Assembly (NCBI GenBank): GCA_017303755.1
Contig: JAFLBS010000007.1
Coordinates: 28,470-92,469, forward strand
Direction: 5' to 3'
DNA from: Flavobacteriales bacterium
Lineage (GTDB): Bacteria; Bacteroidota; Bacteroidia; Flavobacteriales; Flavobacteriaceae
Length of the DNA: 64,000 nt
Position 1 is the stretch's first letter. Every line of letters starts with the position of its first letter. Positions 15,578-25,709 of the stretch are shown here, piece after piece. The notes below the pieces were generated by a model that saw nothing but the letters and a program-made list of their open reading frames with translations, made no database searches and was not told the DNA's origin. The position numbers were made by a program, and so were the translations under genes.

Positions 15578-18118
15578 TTATAGTTTTAAACCTCTTAGTC
15601 TCAAGGCATTGATAATAACAGATACGGAGCTGAAAGACATTGCCAAAGCTGCAATCATAGGAGATAGTAAAATTCCGAAAACCGGATATAACACACCAGC
15701 TGCAATTGGGACACCAAGTACATTATAGAAAAAGGCAAAAAATAGATTTTGTTTAATATTTCTCATAACAGCATGGCTTAAATTCTTGGCTTTTACGATA
15801 CCCTGTAAATCGCCTTTGACCAGAGTTATTTTGGCACTTTCAATAGCGACATCTGTTCCTGTTCCCATTGCTATTCCAATGTTGGCTTGTGCCAATGCCG
15901 GCGCATCATTTATACCATCGCCAGCCATGGCTACAATTTTGCCTTCTGCCTGCAATTTTTTAATTTCTTTGAGTTTGTCTTCGGGTAAGCATCCAGCTTT
16001 ATAGGTTTTTAATCCCAATTCATCAGCAACTGCTTTAGCTGTATTGACATTGTCACCAGTCATCATGATTACTTCGACACCCTGGCTCATTAATTCTTTT
16101 ATGGCTTCTTTGCTAGAAGTTTTAATAGCATCTGTTATAGATACAAAACCAACAGCTATGTTATCAACGGCAATGTAAGAGACTGTTTTTCCTAATTTTT
16201 GTTCAATAATGATTTTGTTCTCTAAATCGTCAGAAACTGTTGCTTTAACTTGTTCCATTAGTTTTTTATTACCTAATGCTACTTTTTTACCAGCAACTGT
16301 TCCTGTAACTCCTTTTCCGGCAACGGCTTCAAAATCTTTTACTTCGATTAAAGAAATGGATTTTGTTTTGGCATAAATTACCACAGCTTGTGCCAATGGA
16401 TGTTCACTATATTGGTTTAAGGAAGCAATGCTTTGCAATAAGTCACTATCGTTGTTATTGGATGCATAAATTTTTTCGACTGATGGTTTTCCTTCGGTGA
16501 TGGTTCCTGTTTTATCGGTAATTAAAACATTAACCTTATTCATGTTCTCTAAAGCCTCAGCATTCTTTATCAAAACGCCTGATTGTGCTCCTTTGCCAAC
16601 ACCAACCATTACTGACATGGGAGTTGCCAGACCCAGAGCACAAGGACAGGCTATAATTAATACAGCAATAGCATTTATAAAGCCATACACCAATGCTGGT
16701 TCGGGACCAAATTTTGCCCAAACAAAAAAGGTTATTGCCGATATAATGACCACAATTGGCACAAAGTACTTGGAGATACTATCTGCTAATTTCTGAATTG
16801 GAGCTCGTGAACGACTGGCATCATTTACCATTTGCACGATTTGAGATAGCAAGGTTTCGGAACCTACTTTTTCGGCAACCATTACAAAAGATTTGTTTCC
16901 GTTTATTGTTCCGGAAATTACGTTATCGTCTTTCTTTTTGTCAACTGGTATAGGTTCTCCAGTAATCATTGCTTCATCGATACTGCTTTCGCCGTCAGTT
17001 ATTTTTCCATCAACTGGAATTTTATCTCCGGGTTTTACTCTCAATAAATCGCCTTTTTTGATGTCGTGGATTGATATTACTTTATCACCGCCATCAATAA
17101 CCAAAGTAGCTTCAGTTGGCGCAAGTTTTAATAATTCTTTGATAGCTCCGCTGGTTTGGCTGTGTGCCCTTGCTTCGAGTAATTGTCCTAACAAAACTAA
17201 AGTCAGAATAACTGTTGTTGCTTCAAAGTATAATAATACAGTTCCGTGTTCTGTTTTGAATTCACTTGGAAAAATATCCGGAAAAAACATTCCGACTAAA
17301 CTAAATAAAAATGCCACTCCCGTTCCAATTCCGATGAGTGTGAACATATTCAGATTCCAAGTAATAATTGATTTCCAGGCGCGGACAAAAAATACCCAAC
17401 AGGCATAAAAAACAACAGGAAGAGATAAAATAAGCTGTACCCAGTTCCATTTGTCCGCATCCATTAGTTGCAATAAAGGATTATTGTGTGCCATTTCAAT
17501 CATGGCAATGGCGAAAATGGGAACTGTAAACACAACTGCTATTTTCATTTTCTTAACCAAATCTTTATAAGTCCTTTGGTCTTCGCTTTCGCTTGGTTCC
17601 ATTGGTACTAAATCCATACCGCATATAGGACAGGAACCCGGAGTTTCACTAATTACTTCGGGATGCATTGGACAAGTATATAGTGTCTTGTTTACGGTTA
17701 GTTCAGGTGCTTTGACTAGATCCATTCCACACACAGGGCAATCGCCTGCTTTATCGTAGACTTTTTCGCCTTCGCAATGCATTGGGCAATAATACTTTCC
17801 TTGCGAATTGATTGGTATAACAGTTTCTTTTTTATGATTGTGTTCATGAGTGGAACAACAAGAATTTGCAGCGGTTTCTGTTGCTGTAGTTTCTTGTGTT
17901 GTTTTACCATTACTCATTTCTATGGTGTATTTTCCAACAGCTGTCAGTGCTTCCAGTAATTGTGTTGTTGGAATGTGCTTTTCCATAGTTATTGTTGCTA
18001 CTGGTGGATTTAATGAAACTTTTGCTTCAATACCCTCAATTGTATTCAATGCTTTCTCGACTTTTGAGCGACAACCATCGCAAGTCATTCTGGTAATGTT
18101 GTAAGTATGTATCATCAT
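15578..18118 (-). CDS. copA: copper-exporting P1B-type ATPase with HMA and two Cys-rich metal-binding domains
   Basis: 846 residues. Domain order: an HMA domain (1-70, MTCDGC at 11-16), two short heavy-metal-binding domains (about 108-138 and 147-176, each with a CPMH start and a CPVCGM or CPICGM end), then the P-type core. Key motifs are the ion-site CPCALGLATP, the phosphorylation site DKTGTITEGKP, GDGINDAPALA in the hinge, and the MSFSSVSVIINALRLR last helix typical of P1B-1 Cu(I) pumps. It should export Cu(I)/Ag(I) from the cytosol. It lies directly downstream of the HMA-AraC regulator gene. Confidence 0.93.
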   Translation of the reverse strand: MMIHTYNITRMTCDGCRSKVEKALNTIEGIEAKVSLNPPVATITMEKHIPTTQLLEALTAVGKYTIEMSNGKTTQETTATETAANSCCSTHEHNHKKETVIPINSQGKYYCPMHCEGEKVYDKAGDCPVCGMDLVKAPELTVNKTLYTCPMHPEVISETPGSCPICGMDLVPMEPSESEDQRTYKDLVKKMKIAVVFTVPIFAIAMIEMAHNNPLLQLMDADKWNWVQLILSLPVVFYACWVFFVRAWKSIITWNLNMFTLIGIGTGVAFLFSLVGMFFPDIFPSEFKTEHGTVLLYFEATTVILTLVLLGQLLEARAHSQTSGAIKELLKLAPTEATLVIDGGDKVISIHDIKKGDLLRVKPGDKIPVDGKITDGESSIDEAMITGEPIPVDKKKDDNVISGTINGNKSFVMVAEKVGSETLLSQIVQMVNDASRSRAPIQKLADSISKYFVPIVVIISAITFFVWAKFGPEPALVYGFINAIAVLIIACPCALGLATPMSVMVGVGKGAQSGVLIKNAEALENMNKVNVLITDKTGTITEGKPSVEKIYASNNNDSDLLQSIASLNQYSEHPLAQAVVIYAKTKSISLIEVKDFEAVAGKGVTGTVAGKKVALGNKKLMEQVKATVSDDLENKIIIEQKLGKTVSYIAVDNIAVGFVSITDAIKTSSKEAIKELMSQGVEVIMMTGDNVNTAKAVADELGLKTYKAGCLPEDKLKEIKKLQAEGKIVAMAGDGINDAPALAQANIGIAMGTGTDVAIESAKITLVKGDLQGIVKAKNLSHAVMRNIKQNLFFAFFYNVLGVPIAAGVLYPVFGILLSPMIAALAMSFSSVSVIINALRLRGLKL

Positions 18119-18192
18119 TTATATATTTTAATACAAATTTCTATCATAACTATTTTATGCATTTGCACAATTTTGGGTTTGATTTGCAAGAT

Positions 18193-18756
18193 TTATAAAT
18201 CTTCTATTTGCTTTCTTTTACTAGTTTTTATATTCTTAAAGTGCGTAGGCGAAAAGCCAGTTACTTTTTTGAATTGGTTACTCAAGTGTGAAACTGTACT
18301 GTAATTTAAAGAATAAGCAATTTCACTTAATGAGAGTTCATCGTACATAATTAACTCTTTCACCTTTTCAATTTTCTGATTGATAAAATACTTTTCGATA
18401 GTAGTATTTTCAACTTCGGAGAATAGATTACTCAAGGTGTTATAATCTTGATGTAGTTCTTGTGAAAGATAATTGGATAAATTAATCTTCAAATCATTAC
18501 CCTTGTTCTGAACCAAATCAATAATCACTGTTTTAATCTTATCGATGGTTTTACTTTTTCTGTCATTGATTAAATCAAAGCCAACTGCACGAAGGTTTTT
18601 TAATAATTCGTTTTTTTGGATTTCCTGAATGTCATTTTTCAATTCAACTTCACATAAATCAACTGAAACAGGATTGATGCCCATATTTTCAAATACAGAT
18701 TTTACTACTATCTTGCAGCGGCTGCATACCATATTTTTAATGTGTAGCTTCATCAT
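18193..18756 (-). CDS. AraC-family regulator with N-terminal HMA-like metal-binding domain
   Basis: 187 residues. The first 65 form an HMA-like fold (MMKLHIKNMVCSRCKIVVKSV) with CxxC, like copper chaperone domains. The C-terminal 100 are an AraC/XylS double helix-turn-helix (LSLSEIAYSLNYSTVSHLSN, then QFKKVTGFSPTHFK). A metal-sensing domain fused directly to an AraC DNA-binding domain suggests cytosolic copper control of the flanking cop/cus genes. It is placed between copA and the restriction-like gene, which begins its stop 7 bases upstream. Target sites could not be identified. Confidence 0.85.
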   Translation of the reverse strand: MMKLHIKNMVCSRCKIVVKSVFENMGINPVSVDLCEVELKNDIQEIQKNELLKNLRAVGFDLINDRKSKTIDKIKTVIIDLVQNKGNDLKINLSNYLSQELHQDYNTLSNLFSEVENTTIEKYFINQKIEKVKELIMYDELSLSEIAYSLNYSTVSHLSNQFKKVTGFSPTHFKNIKTSKRKQIEDL

Positions 18757-18763
18757 TGAGTTA

Positions 18764-20008
18764 TTAAATTGTTTTTGCTATTTTATCCATGATCGAATGG
18801 TCTGTACCGAATTTGCAAATTGCATCACAATTGGTTCTTAGTTCTGAAAAGAGAATGTATTTAATATTCATTTTTGAATTTTTTATAACAGGTCTATTGA
18901 GTTGCTGAATGACATCTTTTTCGCGACTGTCAGGGATTATGATATAAAATACTTCATCACCATCAGAAATACTGAAATAAAGATCTGAAAGACGCAAAAT
19001 CCCAGAGTAAATACTAGTGCTTTTTTCAACTTCAAATGCCCCAATAATATTGTTTGTTCCTTTTTCAAACCATAATACATCTATGAGTTTAATGGTGTTT
19101 TGCGTGTCTTTATCACAGGGCAATTCAGGAAATTTATTTATAGCCATAAAAGAAAAACTTTGACCATTGAAGGCTTTGCTTTTATCATTACTTGCCGGGG
19201 TAACATCGAATCCTAATGACGCTCCAATTTTCAATAAATGGTATTGCATCTCACTATGCAGATTATCTTCCTTTTTTTCTTCTATAATTTCTTTTTGGCG
19301 TTTTACTATGTTTTTTTCAAATTTATAACGCTCTTCTTCACTCAAATAGTCATCATTTCCTATGAGCATTTTTTGAGTGCCAATTTCAAAACACAAGCCT
19401 GCGATTGCACCTAAATCATTGGACAGTTCCGATTTGAATTTGGAATTTGTTTCCAGTAATGTCTCTCTAATTTTTAAGTATTCACTCCAGCTTCCGAGTT
19501 TTTTTTTGTCCTTGAACAAGAAATTAAAACCGTTTACAATTGCCGTGTTGAAAGGCGGAAACCAGGTTGGGTGCAAGAAATACAAAATACTGGCAACGGC
19601 CGGACCAAGTCCCTTAATTTTAAGTTCGTCGAGTTTTACAATTTCCCTAAGCACCTGTTCTTCGTTTTTTGCATTAATGCAATTTTCCAAGAATTGGCCA
19701 AAAGCAATTTTATTGGTTTGATTTTCATAGATGTCAGGAATTCGGAGTTTTGGTTTCCAATAAAAAGGATGTGAAACCCCTACAAATACCTGTTTTTGCT
19801 CGGCAATACAATTGAGCACAAATTCTAAGCTGCTGTTTTTAAAATCATTTGGAAATGATTTGTTTTTTATATCTTCAACAACCTGAATAATGCCTCGACG
19901 GATAGTTCTGAACGCTTTTAACCGTTGGTCATTATCCACAAACCAAGTATTATAAACACTTTCTGAATCGTTTTTGTATTGCTGTATTATTTGATTAAAA
20001 TTGTTCAT
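18764..20008 (-). CDS. HhH plus PD-(D/E)xK restriction-endonuclease-like protein
   Basis: A 414-residue protein not obviously related to metals. Residues 128-160 (LKIKGLGPAVASILYFLHPT) resemble a helix-hairpin-helix as in DNA glycosylases. The C-terminal domain contains a nuclease-like set: IDVLWF with D310 and AFEVEKS with E326, E328 and K329, i.e. D...ExE/K of the PD-(D/E)xK fold. A charged helical linker (220-260) joins the parts. It sits in the copper block between the AraC gene (7 bases) and cusB (14 bases), so it is cotranscribed. It may be a type II restriction-like or repair nuclease. The exact family is not recognised and no partner methylase is adjacent. Confidence 0.55.
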   Translation of the reverse strand: MNNFNQIIQQYKNDSESVYNTWFVDNDQRLKAFRTIRRGIIQVVEDIKNKSFPNDFKNSSLEFVLNCIAEQKQVFVGVSHPFYWKPKLRIPDIYENQTNKIAFGQFLENCINAKNEEQVLREIVKLDELKIKGLGPAVASILYFLHPTWFPPFNTAIVNGFNFLFKDKKKLGSWSEYLKIRETLLETNSKFKSELSNDLGAIAGLCFEIGTQKMLIGNDDYLSEEERYKFEKNIVKRQKEIIEEKKEDNLHSEMQYHLLKIGASLGFDVTPASNDKSKAFNGQSFSFMAINKFPELPCDKDTQNTIKLIDVLWFEKGTNNIIGAFEVEKSTSIYSGILRLSDLYFSISDGDEVFYIIIPDSREKDVIQQLNRPVIKNSKMNIKYILFSELRTNCDAICKFGTDHSIMDKIAKTI

Positions 20009-20022
20009 CCTTACTGTTTAAA

Positions 20023-21270
20023 TTACATTTTCATGCCTTCCATCGGGTCGCTGCCTTTGCGGAATTTATATTCGCTATTGATGGCATAGGCTCCTGTTAT
20101 CACTACTTTTTGACCATTGGCAATTTTTGTTTTGATTTCTATCAGTCCATTGGTTTCAATTCCTGTTTCTACCATTAGATTTTCATAAACTCCCGGTTTT
20201 TTTTCTACCCAGATGTAGGATGCGTTTTCTTCTCTAATTACTGCATCGGTAGGAATGTAGATTCCTTTACCGCCGGAAATCATCAATTTTGCAATGGCCT
20301 GCATTCCCGGTTTTAAGATTAGATTTTGATTTGGGACTTCAAATCGAATCAATAGTAAACGGGTTTCCGGGTTTATTTCAGGATTGATAAATGAGACTTT
20401 AGCACTTATAGATTTATCGGGAAAATCGGCAAAAGTTATGGTAGCATTTTGACCTATTTTAAGACTATTGAAATAGTTGATATTTACTTGTGTTTCGAGC
20501 CAAAGTTTACTTAAATCGGTTACTTTAATTATTGGAGTTCCTTCCATGACATAACTCCCTTCAACGGCAGTTATTTCAGAAATTGTACCACCGACAGTGC
20601 TGTAAAATGTGGTATAGGGCGAAACATCTTTGTTGCTTTTTATATTCTCAATTTGAGTGTTGGACAAACCATAGAAGAGAAGCTTTTGTTTGGCCGCATT
20701 CATTATGTTTTTTGCATTTTTTCCAAAATCACCGGGCATCTCCAATTGTTTAAAGGCAGTATAATAGTCTTGTTTTGCTATTGCAATATCTTCACTGTAC
20801 AATTGATATATTGGCTTGTTCTTGGATAGGTAATCACCCGTAGATTTGAAATACAATTTTTCAATTCTGCCCATTGCTTTTGAAGAAAAGGTTTTAGATT
20901 TTTCTTGATTGAATGTTAAAACACCTGTGTAGTTTTGTTCTAAATTGTTTTGTGTTTGTCCTATAACTTGAGTTGTGATATTACCAAGTTGAATTTGTTG
21001 TTTACTTAAACTTATTTGGTTAACCTCACTATCATCCTGTTTTATGGGTGTTAACTCCATGTGGCAAATAGGACACTTGCCGGGTTTATCTTCTTTTACT
21101 TGAGGATCCATAGAACATGTATAAAAAGTAGTTTCTTTATTTTTATCATGTTGAGAGTGGTCTTCTTTTTTATTCTCATGCTGAGAATGGTCTTCTTTTT
21201 TAGAAGAATTACAAGCTGTAAATATTAGGGAAAGCAATAAAAAGATGCCTATTTGATTTAAATTTTTCAT
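20023..21270 (-). CDS. cusB: CusB-type efflux adaptor lipoprotein with heavy-metal-binding domain
   Basis: 415 residues. The signal ends in a lipobox (LIFTACNSS), followed by a His-rich repeat (two DHSQHENKKE / DHSQHDKNKE copies) and a short Cys domain (CSMDPQ...CPICHMEL; note His in place of the usual Gly). Then come the barrel-sandwich, beta-barrel and membrane-proximal domains of an RND periplasmic adaptor. The C-terminus is Met-rich (GSDPMEGMKM). It would bridge CusA and CusC. It is the second of two tandem adaptors, separated by 2 bases from the other. Confidence 0.88.
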   Translation of the reverse strand: MKNLNQIGIFLLLSLIFTACNSSKKEDHSQHENKKEDHSQHDKNKETTFYTCSMDPQVKEDKPGKCPICHMELTPIKQDDSEVNQISLSKQQIQLGNITTQVIGQTQNNLEQNYTGVLTFNQEKSKTFSSKAMGRIEKLYFKSTGDYLSKNKPIYQLYSEDIAIAKQDYYTAFKQLEMPGDFGKNAKNIMNAAKQKLLFYGLSNTQIENIKSNKDVSPYTTFYSTVGGTISEITAVEGSYVMEGTPIIKVTDLSKLWLETQVNINYFNSLKIGQNATITFADFPDKSISAKVSFINPEINPETRLLLIRFEVPNQNLILKPGMQAIAKLMISGGKGIYIPTDAVIREENASYIWVEKKPGVYENLMVETGIETNGLIEIKTKIANGQKVVITGAYAINSEYKFRKGSDPMEGMKM

Positions 21271-21272
21271 AC

Positions 21273-22520
21273 TTACTCCGTTTTAATAAAGCTTTCGCTA
21301 TCGATTAAATATTGTGCATTTTTTGCAATAGTATCACTAACAGAAATACCTTTAATGATTTGAATATAACCGTTCAGTTCAAACCCTGTTTTTACCGGTG
21401 TTGCTTTAAAACCATTGTGAGATTTAACAAAAACAATTTTTTTATTACCTGTACTTACCAATGCGTTTTTTTGTATCCAAAGACCGCTAATTGACCGTGT
21501 TTTTATAATACCTTGCAATCTCAAACCTATCGGCAATTTGAGTGTATTGTTGTTTAAATAAACCCTAATTCTATTGGTTTTGTCGGTAGCATTAAATTGT
21601 GTTTCAATAAAATTTATTTTCGCTTCTATTGATTCTTCAGCATTGAGTTCAGAAGTTATTTTAATGGCTTGATTGACTTCAATAAAACTGCTGCTTTCCT
21701 GAGTAATGTTGAATACTCCCCAAACTTTATCAGTATTTACTAATTTAAACACAACTTCTCCTTTTTTGACATAGTTTCCTTCTTTTAACTCAAGTTTTTC
21801 AGTACTGTTATTCATACTTTGCATTGCAGAATTTGATGGAGTAACCATTGTTTCTGACCCTATGACAATTCCATTAGAAGGACTGTAAATGGCTATTTTA
21901 GGATTGGCTTTTTTTGAATTAGCTAAAGCACTTATTTGATTTTGAGTCATACCGTAAAGCAACAACTTTTGTTTTGATGCCTCAATAATTGAGCTGTTAT
22001 CAATATCATTTGAAAGTAAATAAATAAAGTTTTCTTGCTCAGTTAAAAGTTCAGGGCTATATAAATCAAATAATTTTTGTCCTTTATTAATTCGTTGGTA
22101 TTTAAAATTCACATATATTTTTTCAATTCGGCCACTTATTTTTGCTGCAATATTTACCGCTGAATTTGGGTCATAAGCGACAGTGCCAGGAAGATTGATT
22201 TCACCACTTAAAGTTGAATCTATTGCTGTTATAGTTTGAAATTTACCCACTACAAAGTTATCTGTTGGCTTGATGACATTTTCAATATTATAATCTTCAA
22301 TAGCATGATTGTCAATTACTTTTTTTACTAAAGTCATTCCGCAAATAGGGCAGTTTCCAGGTTTATCTCTAATAATTTGCGGATGCATTGAACAGGTATA
22401 GACAACGTTTTGATGAGAGCTTGCGTCATGTACTTCAGGTTTTATGACATAGAAATAAATAGCAGAACCGATTATTGCTATTATACCTAGAATCAAACCA
22501 TATTTTATATACTTATTCAT
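21273..22520 (-). CDS. cusB: CusB-type efflux adaptor, second copy, heavy-metal-binding domain
   Basis: 415 residues with an N-terminal membrane anchor (YGLILGIIAIIGSAIYFYVI), a Cys domain (CSMHPQ...CPICGMTL, about 43-66), then the adaptor fold (VAAKISGRIEKIYV lipoyl-like segment, helical hairpin, beta-barrel). It is divergent from the adaptor just downstream, so the pair is not a recent duplication. Two adaptors per pump may form a hetero-hexameric ring or serve different steps of metal loading (inference). It follows cusC by 2 bases. Confidence 0.88.
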   Translation of the reverse strand: MNKYIKYGLILGIIAIIGSAIYFYVIKPEVHDASSHQNVVYTCSMHPQIIRDKPGNCPICGMTLVKKVIDNHAIEDYNIENVIKPTDNFVVGKFQTITAIDSTLSGEINLPGTVAYDPNSAVNIAAKISGRIEKIYVNFKYQRINKGQKLFDLYSPELLTEQENFIYLLSNDIDNSSIIEASKQKLLLYGMTQNQISALANSKKANPKIAIYSPSNGIVIGSETMVTPSNSAMQSMNNSTEKLELKEGNYVKKGEVVFKLVNTDKVWGVFNITQESSSFIEVNQAIKITSELNAEESIEAKINFIETQFNATDKTNRIRVYLNNNTLKLPIGLRLQGIIKTRSISGLWIQKNALVSTGNKKIVFVKSHNGFKATPVKTGFELNGYIQIIKGISVSDTIAKNAQYLIDSESFIKTE

Positions 22521-22522
22521 AG

Positions 22523-23776
22523 TTACTTAATTTCGAGTTGTTTTTCGATTTCGACCTGAGTGTTTAGTATGGACTGCAATTTGTCGAGAGCGTCCATTTG
22601 GGCCATGTTCAAAGCTTCCCATGCGTCTAAGACAATGAACAAATCACCAGTGTTATTTTGCCAAGCCAAAACGGCGGTATCATAATTTTTGCGCAATGAA
22701 GGGATGATGCTTTTTTCGGAGATATTGTATTGTTTATTGAGGTTAGAAAGCTCTGTATTCATGCCCGAAATCATTCCAACTGTTTCATTTAAAATCATTT
22801 GTTTTTGCCAATTGAGACTTTCATTTTTAATTTGAAAGCTACTGATATTGGCTTTGTTCATTTTTGTTGACCAAGGCATGGGGATAGTCATCATGCCCAT
22901 TAGTGAGAATTGCTGTGGCTGTTGTCCAAAAGCAAACATGTGGTCATATTTAACTCCAAATTCGGGTAGAAATTTTGATTTTTCTGCATCAATTTTCAGT
23001 TGGTTTACTTCCATGGTTCTTTTGATGGCATTTATATCACTTCTGTTTTTGGAAATTGATGAGGTGTCCAATAGTTGTGAATTGTATTCCTTTAGTTCGA
23101 ATGCTTCTTCAATTTCAAACACCATATTTTTATCTCTTGACATTAGAGTGTTGAGCATAATTCTTTTTTGTGAAATATCATTCTGAAGCATTATAATCAT
23201 ACTTTCTAACTCATTATATTGAGATTTTGCTTTATAATAAGTGGGGAGTTTATCCATATTGTACTGGTATCTTATTTCCATGCTTTTTATCATGTATTTT
23301 AAGAGTAGTAAGTTATCATTGGCCACTTTGACTTTTTTGTTTAGTACAAGCCATTGATAATAATTTGTCTTGGCTATAGCATAAAGCTGATTTAAAGTGT
23401 AATTTTTGTTTTCTTTTTCAACAGATGACATTGCGTTCATATACTTGTATTCGGCATTTTGTTTTTTTGAATTGGGAATCATTTGTGAGACTCCAATCAT
23501 ATAACTGCCCATGCCAGGACTCATATCATCTGCTTTCCACATTTTGGTATTGTAGGGCGTCATAAAAAAACCGGTTTCTACTTGAGGTGCCATCCAGCTT
23601 TTAGCCCCTTTTGCAGCAGCATCCATACTTTGGATATCGGCATCATACATTTTTAGCTGCGGATTATCGGTTTTGATTGTGCTCAAGATATTATCCAGTG
23701 AAACAATCTGTGCATTAGCAATTGTAAAGCTTAAAATCAAAAAGCTTATAACGATATAATATTTATTCTTTAACAT
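22523..23776 (-). CDS. cusC: TolC-family outer membrane efflux protein
   Basis: 417 residues with a signal peptide (VISFLILSFTIANAQ) and two repeats of long helices separated by beta segments, the outer membrane factor fold. A Met-rich stretch (MKMYDADIQSM...METGFFMTPYNTKMWKADDM) may help copper handling. It overlaps the end of the cusA C-terminal half by 14 bases, so translation is coupled. It forms the exit duct of the Cus-type tripartite pump. Confidence 0.85.
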   Translation of the reverse strand: MLKNKYYIVISFLILSFTIANAQIVSLDNILSTIKTDNPQLKMYDADIQSMDAAAKGAKSWMAPQVETGFFMTPYNTKMWKADDMSPGMGSYMIGVSQMIPNSKKQNAEYKYMNAMSSVEKENKNYTLNQLYAIAKTNYYQWLVLNKKVKVANDNLLLLKYMIKSMEIRYQYNMDKLPTYYKAKSQYNELESMIIMLQNDISQKRIMLNTLMSRDKNMVFEIEEAFELKEYNSQLLDTSSISKNRSDINAIKRTMEVNQLKIDAEKSKFLPEFGVKYDHMFAFGQQPQQFSLMGMMTIPMPWSTKMNKANISSFQIKNESLNWQKQMILNETVGMISGMNTELSNLNKQYNISEKSIIPSLRKNYDTAVLAWQNNTGDLFIVLDAWEALNMAQMDALDKLQSILNTQVEIEKQLEIK

Positions 23777-25703
23777 CTATAAGTTCTATTTTGCCTTTAG
23801 TTTTTAATTCGTGAAGTTTCACCATTTCAAAAACAATAGGAGTTACTAATAATACATAAATTGTAGAAGTAATTGTCCCACCAATAAGAGGAACTGTGAT
23901 AGGTAACATTACATCGGCACCTGTACCTGTTGCCCAAAGTATCGGAATAAGACCAAATAAAGAAACAGAAACCGTCATTAGTTTTGGTCTTAACCTTTTG
24001 GCTGAGCCATCGACAATATATTGTTTTAATATGTCTTCAGTAATTGTTTGTGAACTATTGCCATGTTTTTCGACCATTTTGTTCATCGATTCATTTAAAT
24101 AGATCGTCATTAACATAGCTGTTTCAATGGCCATTCCGAAGAGGGCAATAAAACCAACCGCAACCGCAACAGATAAATTTATTCCGTAGAAATAGACCAT
24201 AAAAACACCACCGATTAAAGCAAAAGGCACTGTTATCATTGTAATGAGGGATTCTTTCATGGAGTGGTAAGTAAAATATAAAATAAGGAAGATAATTATC
24301 ACCACAATTGGTAGTATCATGCTTAGCGTTTTATTGGCTCTCAACTGATTTTCCCACTGGCCACTCCATTCAATGTAATATCCTTTTGGCATTTTAGACA
24401 TCATTGAATTTAATTTTTTCTGAGCTTCTTTCACAGTACTACCTAAATCTCGATCACGTACATTAAACAGCACACTTCCCCGAAGCATGGCATTTTCGCT
24501 ATTTATCATAGGCGGCCCATCGCTTATTTTTACCTCTGCAATGGTTTCTAAAGGAATTGGGCCATATTGCATCGTTTGGACTTGCAATTTTTTCAGTGCA
24601 TCAATACTGTTTCTATATTCTTGTGCATATCTTGCATTTACAGAGAAGCGTTGTCGTCCTTCAATTGTAGTTGTCAGTTTCATTCCTCCGATAGCTGCTT
24701 CAACAACTGCATTAATATCGTCAATTGAAAGGCCGTATCTGCCCAAAAGCTCCCTCTTTGGCTCAATGTCAATGTACCTTCCACCAGTTATTGGCTCCGC
24801 ATACAAATCTTTTACACCCGAAGTACCTTCGAGTGCTTTTTTGATTTTTTGAGATAGTGCATTAATGGTATCTAAACTTTCTCCATAAACTTTAATTCCA
24901 ACATCTGTTCGAATACCAGTAGATAGCATGTTTATTCTATTAATGATAGGCTGTGTAAAGCCGTTGGTTACTCCCGGAATTTGGAGTTTATTATTTATTT
25001 CGGTTATAATATCATTCTTTGTTTTTCCTTCTCTCCATTCACTTTGAGGTTTTAATAAAATGATGGTTTCAATCATGCTAATAGGGCTATTATCTGTAGC
25101 AGTATTGGCTCTACCAGCTTTTCCCAATACATGGTCTACTTCGGGAATTGATTTTATCAATTTGTCTTGAACCTGCAATATTCTTTTTACTTCCGAGTTT
25201 GAAACATCGGGCAAGGTAACCGGCATGAAAAGTACTGAACCTTCATCCAATGGTGGCATAAACTCGGAACCTAAACGAGTAAACATGACTAAACCGATTA
25301 GTAAAGCTACTACATTAATTCCTAAAACCGTTTTCCTCCATTTCAAACAAAAAACCAAAATAGGAGTGTATACACTTTCCAGTTTTTTATTGATTGGGTT
25401 TTTATTCTCAGGACGAAGTTTACCTTTTAATAAAAAGCTTATAAGCACCGGTGTGAGTGTAATGGCTAAAAAAGCATCAACGATTAGAATGAATGATTTT
25501 GTCCAAGCCAAGGGACTAAATAATTTTCCTTCCATACCTGTGAGTAAAAAAACCGGTAGAAAAGACGCAATTACGATCAGTGTTGAGTAAAAAACACCCG
25601 GTCCTACTAACTTTGATGATTTTTCAATTAGTTGAAGTTTTTCATCAGAGGATAAAGGGTCGTGTTCCTTTTTAAATAAATTTTTAATTTTTTCTATCAT
25701 CAT
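23763..25703 (-). CDS. cusA: CusA-type RND pump, C-terminal part
   Basis: 646 residues. Starts with a cytoplasmic linker (MMIEKIKNLFKKEHDPLSSD) and continues with helix 5 (GPGVFYSTLIVIASFLPVFL), the second periplasmic porter region (GSEFMPPLDEGSVLFMPVTL) and helices 7-12. It lacks the first four helices and first porter loop, which are in the frame just upstream. The two frames are in phase, separated by TAA plus six bases, so this is one gene with an in-frame stop or a natural split between helices 4 and 5. Both halves are otherwise complete and together have normal CusA length (about 1075). Confidence 0.9.
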   Translation of the reverse strand: MMIEKIKNLFKKEHDPLSSDEKLQLIEKSSKLVGPGVFYSTLIVIASFLPVFLLTGMEGKLFSPLAWTKSFILIVDAFLAITLTPVLISFLLKGKLRPENKNPINKKLESVYTPILVFCLKWRKTVLGINVVALLIGLVMFTRLGSEFMPPLDEGSVLFMPVTLPDVSNSEVKRILQVQDKLIKSIPEVDHVLGKAGRANTATDNSPISMIETIILLKPQSEWREGKTKNDIITEINNKLQIPGVTNGFTQPIINRINMLSTGIRTDVGIKVYGESLDTINALSQKIKKALEGTSGVKDLYAEPITGGRYIDIEPKRELLGRYGLSIDDINAVVEAAIGGMKLTTTIEGRQRFSVNARYAQEYRNSIDALKKLQVQTMQYGPIPLETIAEVKISDGPPMINSENAMLRGSVLFNVRDRDLGSTVKEAQKKLNSMMSKMPKGYYIEWSGQWENQLRANKTLSMILPIVVIIIFLILYFTYHSMKESLITMITVPFALIGGVFMVYFYGINLSVAVAVGFIALFGMAIETAMLMTIYLNESMNKMVEKHGNSSQTITEDILKQYIVDGSAKRLRPKLMTVSVSLFGLIPILWATGTGADVMLPITVPLIGGTITSTIYVLLVTPIVFEMVKLHELKTKGKIELIDVKE

Positions 25704-25709
25704 ACCAAT

